Part shown: piece after piece, positions 27,616-34,487 of the stretch
Layout: the number at the start of each line of letters is the position of its first letter
How positions within the stretch are numbered: position 1 is the stretch's first letter
DNA from: Dulcicalothrix desertica PCC 7102
GTDB lineage: Bacteria > Cyanobacteriota > Cyanobacteriia > Cyanobacteriales > Nostocaceae
Direction: 5' to 3'
Length of the DNA: 64,000 nt
NCBI RefSeq assembly: GCF_003991905.1
Contig: NZ_RSCL01000007.1
Span: 343,475 to 407,474, forward strand
Program-made: the position numbers and the translations under genes
The notes under the pieces: model-generated
Databases searched by the model: none
What the model saw: only the letters and a program-made list of their open reading frames with translations
Told to the model about the DNA's origin: nothing

Positions 27616-28119
27616 TTACGCTGACAAAGACCGTTGATTAAACGACGCTGTAGCATCAAAACGAATTGTACATGCAGCCCAGTCTTTTAAATCAGGCGCC
27701 AGCCATACCAAACGGCGTACAATATCATCATTGACCCAAAGTACCAAAGGGAAATGAAACTGTTTACGTAACTCATCGCGCATGAGGTTCGTAGAAACAA
27801 TTAATTGATTAATAGAAATGACTGACTCCAAACCCCTAACCATCAAAGCTTCAGGTTGAGTAGAACCCAATGTAGTTGCAATAGTCGTATACAGTGTATC
27901 AGCCGTTGGAGGTAAAACTATCTCTTTAATATCCACAGATGAAAACTCATACAGCAAACTAACTATATCCTGTTGTCGCTGTGGAGAATTGCAGCAAGCT
28001 AAAAGTAACGAAAAATCACCGCTTGCTACCATTATTGACCTTGCTAGTGTTTTTATGGCAGCAGTTGAGCTAGCTGTATCTCGTTTTGGTTCTCGTTGTG
28101 TTTTAAGTAGACCTATCAT
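27616..28119 (-). pseudogene. N-terminal fragment of a large NTPase/TPR-type protein
   Basis: This is a 167-residue frame with SGDFSLLLACCNSPQRQQDIVSLL, IVLPPTADTLYTTI, GLESVISINQLIVSTNLMRDELRKQ and FPLVLWVNDDIVRRLVWLAPDLKDW. As I recall, this pattern forms the N-terminal module of much longer cyanobacterial proteins that continue with TPR or NTPase domains. Here it stops after RSLSA. The stop codon lies in a degenerate copy of the GTAGAGACGCGA repeat (about 27590-27625), suggesting that repeat insertion or a deletion cut the gene. It may still yield a short protein. Confidence 0.55.
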
Positions 28120-28295
28120 TTCACGCCCTGACTATAATTTGATGCACAATAAAGAAAATATCAGCAAAATTACCCAGAAAAATCTTCCTAAAAGCAGGTT
28201 ATTGAGTAATTTTGTTGACATCTATTGGGATAACCTTGAATCGATTTTATTCACGGTTTTCAAATCGAGGGTGGGGTGGTTGACCCCACATTTAA

Positions 28296-28325
28296 TGTAG
28301 AGACGTGACATGTCACGTCTTTACA
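28296..28325. repeat. TGTAGAGACGTGACATG palindrome overlapping a stop codon
   Basis: A 30-base near-perfect palindrome (TGTAGAGACGTGACATGTCA then CGTCTTTACA). The stop codon of the minus-strand desaturase-SDR gene (28321-28323) lies in its outer arm. Confidence 0.8.
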
Positions 28326-29553
28326 ACTGTTTACTAAAAAGGAGGTAGTACAAAAATGTGCTAAATTCCTTGATGGGAAACAATATATAGGTCAAAGGGT
28401 TGACGGTGACGATGATGTTACGAAAATCTCGCTTTGCTAAAAATAATATTCCTTTAGCTACAAAAGGCGCCGACATAACACCATAAGGATTAAGCTGGCT
28501 TTTAAACGGGCCAAGAATTAATTTGCGTATGGTGCAAACCTTATCTAAGCGTTTGAGGGTGATAATTTCTCCTAGAGCACGTTTGCTAAGTTCGTAAAGC
28601 GGACTAAGTGCTGGAGATACTTCTGCTTCGGAGGTGTTAACCCAAATTTCCTTTGTGGCTTTGTCCGAAACCCCAGTTATAGTAGTCATAAATATATCCA
28701 TTAACCGCAACGCACTAAAAGTATTTACTTCATAAGAAGAATTTATTGCTTCTGTTGTGCGGGCGCCATATACGTTAATTCCGTGGTTGATAATTAAAAT
28801 ATCGACTTTCTGTAAACTGTCTTTAAGTGCAGCTTCGTCACCCATCTGCCAGGTAAGTACTTTTATCCCCGGAAGCGATATTTGGTCTGGACGAGTTGTG
28901 AGAGCAACAACCTTAGCTCTGTGCAGTACAAGCTCTGCTGTTAACGCTTGTCCTAAAGCACCAGATGCTCCAGTTATAGCTACTGTTTTACCTTGAAGCG
29001 ATAATCCTGTTCCAAGCACTTTATCCACCAGAGGAAAAACACCACTATAGTATGCATTTACATTATCAAAATGATGGCGCCAGTGGTAGGTTCTATTTAC
29101 CAGCCATACAGAAGGAACTTCTTCCAATGGTCCAGGTAAATGTGTATAGTCAGTCTCAATACTTCCCTGAAAATACCTTAAACCCGCACCATACAGAAAA
29201 CCCCAAGCATAAACGACTCCCAACCAAAACCCCGCTTGATGCACAACAAAAGCAAGTGGTGTAACGACTGCCACAAGTAAACCCGATTCTAAAATATCAT
29301 GGTATAACTGCGAATCTTGATAAGCTTTGAGCGAAACCACCGAAAAATCTCGTTTATACGCCATATGGTGCTTGTTATGCCATTTCGCTAACCAACTAAC
29401 TTGGTGGCACAAAGCGTGATAGCTGTCTCTCAACACCTCAGCAAGCAACAGCGATAGCAAAGCCCAAATTGTAAATTGAATGCAAGTGACTACTACAGGT
29501 GCCCAGTTTTCCTGAATTGCTTCTATTACGTCCAAACGAGTTAAAATCTCCAT
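28321..29553 (-). CDS. Bifunctional sterol desaturase-like / short-chain dehydrogenase fusion
   Basis: This 410-residue protein has two halves. Residues 1-170 are a membrane fatty-acid-hydroxylase/sterol-desaturase domain with di-iron histidine clusters H46xxxH50, H59xxHH63 and H157xxHH161, and three or four hydrophobic segments. Residues 185-390 are a Rossmann SDR: TGASGALG at 194-201, NHG in DILIINHGIN, S308 in WVNTSEA and catalytic Y320xxxK324 in YELSK. The arrangement suggests oxygenation of a lipid followed by oxidation or reduction of the product, but the substrate is unknown. The fusion is known from other cyanobacteria. Both active sites look intact. Confidence 0.88.
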   Translation of the reverse strand: MEILTRLDVIEAIQENWAPVVVTCIQFTIWALLSLLLAEVLRDSYHALCHQVSWLAKWHNKHHMAYKRDFSVVSLKAYQDSQLYHDILESGLLVAVVTPLAFVVHQAGFWLGVVYAWGFLYGAGLRYFQGSIETDYTHLPGPLEEVPSVWLVNRTYHWRHHFDNVNAYYSGVFPLVDKVLGTGLSLQGKTVAITGASGALGQALTAELVLHRAKVVALTTRPDQISLPGIKVLTWQMGDEAALKDSLQKVDILIINHGINVYGARTTEAINSSYEVNTFSALRLMDIFMTTITGVSDKATKEIWVNTSEAEVSPALSPLYELSKRALGEIITLKRLDKVCTIRKLILGPFKSQLNPYGVMSAPFVAKGILFLAKRDFRNIIVTVNPLTYILFPIKEFSTFLYYLLFSKQL

Positions 29554-29775
29554 ATCGTGCTAAGTATATCTCTTTTTTTTTCTTAATCATTCTTAATAAT
29601 CCATCAACAACGGTCAAAAATCGAGTTTTAGAGAAGACTAAATTATTTTTTAATAAAAGTATACTATTTCATACTTATCTATCCGTTGCATCCGTTTTAT
29701 CCGTTGCAAGCAACTTATCAGCAAAATTGGTGGTCATACCTGTATCATGCGTTCAAAGAGTTACACGAATACACA

Positions 29776-31011
29776 ATGATAAATTTGAAGTGGAGTGTGA
29801 GGCGCCCCATTAAACAGCGTTACTTTGCTGCACTGGTGGCTTTGAGTTTAGCGGTAACAATGTTCGTATCTTTACCAACTACCGCACAAATACCTTCGCG
29901 CTCACCAGCAAGTGAGTTACGGGGAGTTTGGCTAACTAATATAGATAGTAACGTCCTGTTCAATAAACAGCGTTTAGATAATGCTCTAAACCGTCTCAAA
30001 GAATTAAATTTTAATATCGTATATCCGACCGTATGGAACTGGGGGTGGACATTATATCCAAGTAAAGTTGCCCAAAGAGTCATTGGACGTAACCTTGACC
30101 CCGAACCAGGACTACAAGGACGCGATATGCTCAAAGAAGCCGTAGAATTAGGACATGCTAAAGGTTTGAAGGTAATACCCTGGTTTGAGTTTGGCTTTAT
30201 GGCGCCTGCTGACTCAGAACTAGCAAAACGGCGCCCGCAATGGCTGACTAGTCGTCGAGACGGTACTAAAATTGTCAAAGAAGGCACACACGAGAGAGTA
30301 TGGTTAAATCCATTTCGCCCAGATGTCCAGCAATTTATGTTGGATTTAATTGTAGAAATAGTTAAAAACTACGATGTAGATGGTATTCAATTTGACGACC
30401 ATTTTGGATTACCTGCCGAACTAGGCTATGATTCCTACACAGTAGCGTTGTATAAAAAAGAAAATCGCGGAAAACTACCTCCAAAAAATCCCCAAGACCC
30501 AGAATGGTTACGTTGGCGTGCCAATAAAATTACAAACTATATGAAACGGGTATTTACAGCCATAAAAGCAGCCAACAAAAATTGCCTGGTATCAGTATCT
30601 CCAAACCCACAGCGCTTTTCTTATGACTTCTTCCTCGCAGACTGGCAACGTTGGGAACGCATGGGACTAATCGAAGAATTAATTATACAGATATATCGCA
30701 ATGACTTAAAAGTATTTAACAGCGAATTAGACCGTCCAGAAGTCAAAGCAGCAAGAAGCCATATCCCCGTCAGCATTGGCATTATTAGCGGCTTGAAAAA
30801 TAAATATGTTCCAATGCAACAAATTCAAACCCAAGTGCAAAACGTGCGCGCGCGTAAATTTGCAGGAGTTTCATTCTTTTTCTACGAAACCCTATGGAAT
30901 ATGAGTAATGAACCAACGCAACAGCGTCAAGCTGGTTTTCAAAGTATGTTTTCTACACCAATGAAGTATCCACATTTGTTAAACGGGTGGAAAGCTTTGC
31001 AACGGATGTAA
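29776..31011 (+). CDS. Glycoside hydrolase-like family 10 (DUF187-type) secreted protein
   Basis: This protein is 411 residues. ATG at 29776 is preferred because it gives a signal peptide (RYFAALVALSLAVTMFVSLPTTAQ). The frame is open upstream to 29686, where the sequence is repeat-derived (ATCCGTTGCATCCGTT). The mature part has ELRGVWLTNIDSNVLFNKQRL, VYPTVWNWGWTLYPS, GLKVIPWFEFGFM and DVDGIQFDDHFGLP, the GHL10 barrel strands with acidic residues at the expected ends. Probable extracellular hydrolysis of a cell-wall or sheath glycan. The last residues and the stop (CGGATGTAA) fall in a tandem ACGGATGTA repeat. Confidence 0.85.
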   Translation: MINLKWSVRRPIKQRYFAALVALSLAVTMFVSLPTTAQIPSRSPASELRGVWLTNIDSNVLFNKQRLDNALNRLKELNFNIVYPTVWNWGWTLYPSKVAQRVIGRNLDPEPGLQGRDMLKEAVELGHAKGLKVIPWFEFGFMAPADSELAKRRPQWLTSRRDGTKIVKEGTHERVWLNPFRPDVQQFMLDLIVEIVKNYDVDGIQFDDHFGLPAELGYDSYTVALYKKENRGKLPPKNPQDPEWLRWRANKITNYMKRVFTAIKAANKNCLVSVSPNPQRFSYDFFLADWQRWERMGLIEELIIQIYRNDLKVFNSELDRPEVKAARSHIPVSIGIISGLKNKYVPMQQIQTQVQNVRARKFAGVSFFFYETLWNMSNEPTQQRQAGFQSMFSTPMKYPHLLNGWKALQRM

Positions 31012-31027
31012 CGGATGTAACGGATGA
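31001..31027. repeat. Tandem CGGATGTAA repeats at a gene end
   Basis: AACGGATGT is repeated as CGGATGTAA-CGGATGTAA-CGGATGAG across the stop codon of the preceding gene. The complementary motif ATCCGTTGC/ATCCGTT is repeated about 1.3 kb upstream at 29681-29710, just before that gene, so the gene is bracketed by inverted copies. A single copy, ATCCGTTACATCC, is also seen at 3140-3153. Confidence 0.7.
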
Positions 31028-31094
31028 GATAATTGTAGGTTGGGTTAGGCGCCAGCCGTAACCCAACACCCTAACCCAATAACAAAATTCTCAA

Positions 31095-31415
31095 ATGTCG
31101 AGTTACGAAAACATATATAAAGTAGTACGACAAATACCCCAAGGAAAAGTAGCCACATACGGGCAAGTCGCAGAACTAGCAAACCTTTGTGGTAAACCTC
31201 GTTTAGTCGGATACGCACTTTACCGCGTAGACATATCATCTGACATTCCTTGGCATCGAGTAGTAAACGCCAAAGGTGAAATATCTTACTCCCCACTGCG
31301 TCAAGGTGGAGACCACACGCAAAAAGTCCTTTTAGAACAAGAAGGAGTAGAATTTAGTCCCAAAGGAAAAATCAACTTGCGTAAACACTTGTGGCAACCA
31401 ACACTACAATACTAA
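31095..31415 (+). CDS. Alkyltransferase-like protein (ATL; MGMT-like without active Cys)
   Basis: This 106-residue protein has the DNA-binding domain of O6-alkylguanine transferases: IYKVVRQIPQGKVATYGQVA, GKPRLVGYAL (arginine finger R36) and the active-site region IPWHRVVN. In MGMT/Ada this reads PCHRV. Here W53 replaces the acceptor cysteine, which is the mark of ATL proteins that bind alkylated guanine and hand it to nucleotide excision repair. Tyr22 and R36 needed for base flipping are present. It is a free-standing gene converging on an interrupted membrane-protein gene. Confidence 0.88.
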   Translation: MSSYENIYKVVRQIPQGKVATYGQVAELANLCGKPRLVGYALYRVDISSDIPWHRVVNAKGEISYSPLRQGGDHTQKVLLEQEGVEFSPKGKINLRKHLWQPTLQY

Positions 31416-31423
31416 AAACATAA

Positions 31424-31452
31424 AACTCTCTCCTAGCATTTAGAAGAGAGCT
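31424..31452. terminator. Hairpin between convergent genes
   Basis: CTCTCTCCTAG-CATTTA-GAAGAGAG forms a 6-7 bp stem, followed on the + strand by CTTCAAAAATT. It lies between the ATL gene (+) and the 3-prime half of the split membrane-protein gene (-) and could end transcripts from either side. Confidence 0.4.
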
Positions 31453-31604
31453 TCAAAAATTAAAATTGTAATATTACAGACATATTTCAAAAGGCGCCTA
31501 GCAATACAAACATGGTAAATAACGACACTATTCCCATACCTATCATTACAATTGTAAAGTAAGGAGCATGATTGATTTTATCTAAATACTCGTTTCTGAT
31601 ACTT

Positions 31605-32906
31605 TTAATCCAGACAACCTTGAACATTTAAGACATCCTCGGACAGCCTGAATACAACATTATTCTCGAACAAGTCGTGAATAAAGGTGGTATCCCACAA
31701 CGCCTTAAGGAAAATCCCCAAGGCTCCATTAAAATCTCGTTTAATTTCATAGCCACAGTTCGGGCATTTGAATTTTTTGTTTCCACCTAATTTGTGATGG
31801 ACTTGCCCGCACGAAGTGCATGTTTTCGATGTGTACTCTTCAGTCACTCGAACTAATCTCGAACCGTAACGATTACAGAGATGTTGAAGCGTTTGACTAA
31901 ATTCATAAAAAGCCCAAGTCATCATGGCACGCGCAGACTTACTTTTAAGTTTGCGCTTTTTCTTAGCAACCATTTGCGAGGTTTCAAATGTCGGTAGATA
32001 GATTGTGTCGTAGTTGCGAGCAAGGTACGAAGCAACTTGTTTATGCACTTCAGTACGAAGGTTTTTAATCTTTGTTCTTACCCGTTCCATTGCTGCTTTT
32101 AATTGATGTCGAAAGCGTTTAAATTTACCTCCCTTGGATTTATCGTGCTTTGACTTTAACTTGTCTAAATGCTGGCACAGTTTAACTATTCTAGCAAAAT
32201 CCCCACTCGCAAACTCTTTAAAGTTGTTACCATCAAAACCAGTCATAAAACAACGTAAACCTGGGTCAAGAGCGATTATTTTTTGTCCCTTATCTATTAG
32301 TTCTCTTTCAACATCAACAGGAAAATTTACATACCATCTTCCCTTGTTGTAAGTCAGTTCAGTCGCTCCCTCAAAATTAATCAGACAATAATCTTGACCC
32401 CAATAATCTGGCTTGGACAACCCTTTTGACGCAACAGACATAAAATGACCATCGTCATAATTACCTGGGTCAAATTGAATTGTTTGTTTTTGGTCGCGTG
32501 TACTGCGGAACTTAGCAATTTTTAATCCACCTTGAGGATTAGGCTTTTTGTTGTTGCCCTGAAAAATGAATTTCGGCATCCGCTTGGTTTTTGACCATGC
32601 TGTATACGCTTCAAACAATGCGTTGTCCAAAGCATGAGCAACTTTTAATTCTTTACACCAAGCAGGAATGATTTCCTCTCCCAGTGTTTTACAAAAACTT
32701 CTAAACGCTGTTTTACCTCCCGTTTTCTTACCCTCCTTATTAAAATATTCAAAACCTTGATGCTTATTCAAATATGCAATTGCGTTGTTATAAACTTTGC
32801 GGTATGCATGTATCCTCAGCATCCAAATTCTCTTTGTTTTCCCCTTTGGATAAACTCGGTAAGTCAGGGTCTTCTTTAATTTTTTGCTTGTATTTTCTGA
32901 GTCCAT
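31605..32906 (-). CDS. tnpB: TnpB, RNA-guided nuclease of IS607 type
   Basis: This protein is 433 residues. ATG at 32906 is chosen because KKTLTYRVYPKGKTKRIW directly after it is the family N-terminus; the frame is open further upstream only because it overlaps tnpA. The RuvC triad is intact: D214 in IIALDPGL, E308 in LPTFETS and D391 in IKRDFNGALGI. The zinc ribbon C363-x2-C366...C381-x2-C384 lies between motifs II and III. TnpB proteins cut DNA under guidance of an RNA made from the element end and favour element retention. The stop codon TAA is within 3 bases of the inferred element end, so the guide portion of an omega-RNA would come from the flanking chromosomal sequence. Confidence 0.92.
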   Translation of the reverse strand: MDSENTSKKLKKTLTYRVYPKGKTKRIWMLRIHAYRKVYNNAIAYLNKHQGFEYFNKEGKKTGGKTAFRSFCKTLGEEIIPAWCKELKVAHALDNALFEAYTAWSKTKRMPKFIFQGNNKKPNPQGGLKIAKFRSTRDQKQTIQFDPGNYDDGHFMSVASKGLSKPDYWGQDYCLINFEGATELTYNKGRWYVNFPVDVERELIDKGQKIIALDPGLRCFMTGFDGNNFKEFASGDFARIVKLCQHLDKLKSKHDKSKGGKFKRFRHQLKAAMERVRTKIKNLRTEVHKQVASYLARNYDTIYLPTFETSQMVAKKKRKLKSKSARAMMTWAFYEFSQTLQHLCNRYGSRLVRVTEEYTSKTCTSCGQVHHKLGGNKKFKCPNCGYEIKRDFNGALGIFLKALWDTTFIHDLFENNVVFRLSEDVLNVQGCLD

Positions 32907-33435
32907 ATAATTTGCAAGAGAAGACATGGATGATGGCAAGAACATCTTCCAGCATCTCTCGCTCTGGGCTAAGTAAGTTGTTGTTGAGAACCAAAATTTT
33001 ACACCCGCTGCGGTCTGCGAGCCATGAGATAAGGTCGAACCCGAATCTACAAAGTCTGTCTTTGTTGGCAACGACAACCATTCCGACATCGCCTGACAAA
33101 ATTCGTTCCAGTAAGGCAAGTAAACCTTTTCTTTTGAAGTTGAGTCCACTGCCGATGTCTCGGACAACTTCACAACTGGGGTAACGAGAGATAAGAAACT
33201 CAATTTGTCGAAGCAAGTCAGCTTTTTGACTATGGCTGGAAACTCTAGCGTAGAGGATGGTGGGTTTGTCAATAGGTCTAGTAGCGACAACTGAATTGAC
33301 ATCGTATCTTCTTTGACCCCCTTGAGTTCGGTAGGCTTTGATTTTTCCCTCTTTTTCCCAGCGTTCGAGCGTTTTGGTGCAAACTCCCAATTGGGTAGCA
33401 GCCACTCTTGGTGGTACATATTTGGACATTTCCAT
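32788..33435 (-). CDS. tnpA: TnpA, IS607-family serine recombinase
   Basis: This is a 215-residue transposase. The N-terminal MerR-like helix-turn-helix is at 5-50 (YVPPRVAATQLGVCTKTLERWEKEG, then KIKAYRTQGGQRRYD). The catalytic domain opens ILYARVSSHSQKADLLRQI with nucleophile S66. Later blocks are VVRDIGSGLNFKRKGL, VVVANKDRLCRFGFDL and EMLEDVLAIIHVFSCKLYG. The gene overlaps tnpB by 119 bases in a different frame, as is usual for IS607. It appears complete, so the element may be autonomous. Confidence 0.92.
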   Translation of the reverse strand: MEMSKYVPPRVAATQLGVCTKTLERWEKEGKIKAYRTQGGQRRYDVNSVVATRPIDKPTILYARVSSHSQKADLLRQIEFLISRYPSCEVVRDIGSGLNFKRKGLLALLERILSGDVGMVVVANKDRLCRFGFDLISWLADRSGCKILVLNNNLLSPEREMLEDVLAIIHVFSCKLYGLRKYKQKIKEDPDLPSLSKGENKENLDAEDTCIPQSL

Positions 33436-33690
33436 AAAAATTAACTACATCTCACTATATTATGATATGTACTGCTTTTTACTACTATGTCCTTGTTTTG
33501 TAACTTCTAGGATTAACTCTTCCGGTCTTCTTCAGTTAACGTTGTAAAGCTCATTTCTCGCATAATTACCTCCGGAGCGCTTTTGTTGCTCAAATTGATA
33601 AAATCTGACTCTAGCGGTATTTCCAATTTAACTACAATCACAGTGATAGTTACGAGTAAGTATAAGAATATGCACAAAACTATAACTTGT

Positions 33691-34188
33691 TTAATCTTTA
33701 GTGATAAAAATGCGCGGTTGCCCATGCTGTGAAGCTGGCGCCATAAATCCAGGTGAAAATGCCATAATATGGTTAAACGAGTCACCATTTGTAATACCAA
33801 TACTAAGTGCATAAGAGGCGCCATCAGAAAAGCCTTCAACTGCAATACGTGTGGGGTCAATTGCTACACGGTTAAATGTTTGTGCTAATGCTTCATCGAT
33901 AAATGCGATATCGGCGCCATACTCACTGTAAAGCATATCCCAGGTTTTTTGGCGTGAAGAAGTTGCCAGTAAAACTATTCTAGCAGCATCTGCAAATTGT
34001 AGAAATGGCGCCAAACCGGAATATGCATCACCACCAGCACCATGTAGCATTAGTACTAACGGCGCAGGTTTGTTAAGCTTGTAGCTTTTGGGTATGTAAA
34101 GAAGTGCGTCACGTTCAGCATCCATTCCCAGAGGTTGTAAACCATACGATACTGGTAATTTTTTTGGTTGCGAGGGTCGTACTGACAA
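33691..34188 (-). pseudogene. Truncated alpha/beta-hydrolase (esterase/depolymerase-like)
   Basis: This is a 165-residue frame with PLVLMLHGAGGDAYSG (oxyanion region) and IAVEGFSDGASYALSIG, where the Ser of GFSDG is the nucleophile. The sequence is typical of phospholipase/carboxylesterase and PHB-depolymerase-like enzymes. It stops after QPRIFITKD, just where family members continue (RIFISHG...D) with the catalytic Asp and His. Neither residue is found in other frames downstream, so the enzyme is probably dead. The interrupted membrane gene and IS607 element lie immediately downstream. Confidence 0.7.
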
Positions 34189-34487
34189 CCGTCCTTCTTC
34201 ATATGCAAAGTTATAATTTTATTGTTGCTTGTCTCTTATCATTTTTTCTCAACTTACTTAATATCAAGATATTAATAAATAAAAGCATACGCACGACTTT
34301 ATTATCTAGGGTTATAGAAACGAAACCTTCATTCTTTAAGAGTATTTGCAGTCAGACTTAAGTAATATACTCTTTAATTTAAATGTATATAAATCCTGTA
34401 TTAATGATTACATAATTATTACAATCAGCGATTTAATACTGATTTAGAACGTTCAGGAATAACGGCGCCAAAAGATAGCGTCTAAGT

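Larger units (their letters stand above)
31604..33518 (-). mobile_element. IS607-family insertion sequence (tnpA + tnpB), about 1915 bp
   Basis: Boundaries come from the reading frame of the interrupted gene. The + strand reads ...GAT-ACT-TTTAATCCAG at the left and GGATTA-ACT-CTTCCGG at the right, with only the triplet ACT shared. No long terminal inverted repeat is present, but TAATCC/GGATTA occurs just inside each end. A serine recombinase (which needs a 2-base match at the crossover) and absence of a longer target duplication fit IS607. No GGCGCC lies between 31500 and 33725, unlike the surrounding DNA, which supports recent arrival. Confidence 0.88.
31487..33563 (-). pseudogene. Small membrane-protein gene split by the IS607 element
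   Basis: The 5-prime part is at 33516-33563: ATG preceded by GGAGG at 7 bases, encoding MREMSFTTLTEEDRKS. The 3-prime part is at 31487-31603: SIRNEYLDKINHAPYF..., then a membrane helix and TGA. When the two AGT codons at the junctions are superimposed, the frame joins without a gap to give a 53-residue protein with an acidic N-terminus and one C-terminal helix (FTIVMIGMGIVSLFTMFVLL). The insert removed is exactly the tnpA-tnpB unit. In its present state only a 16-residue peptide would be made before a TAA within the element end. The function of the original protein is unknown. Confidence 0.8.

Noticed and set aside
31605-33419. 604-residue version of TnpB
   Set aside because: The N-terminal 171 residues are the out-of-frame complement of the tnpA coding region. 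The family N-terminus begins at the ATG at 32906.
33513-33860. 115-residue minus-strand ORF downstream of the hydrolase
   Set aside because: Its first half overlaps the hydrolase gene in another frame. Only the last 16 codons, from the ATG at 33563 with its own GGAGG, are real, being the start of the gene split by IS607.
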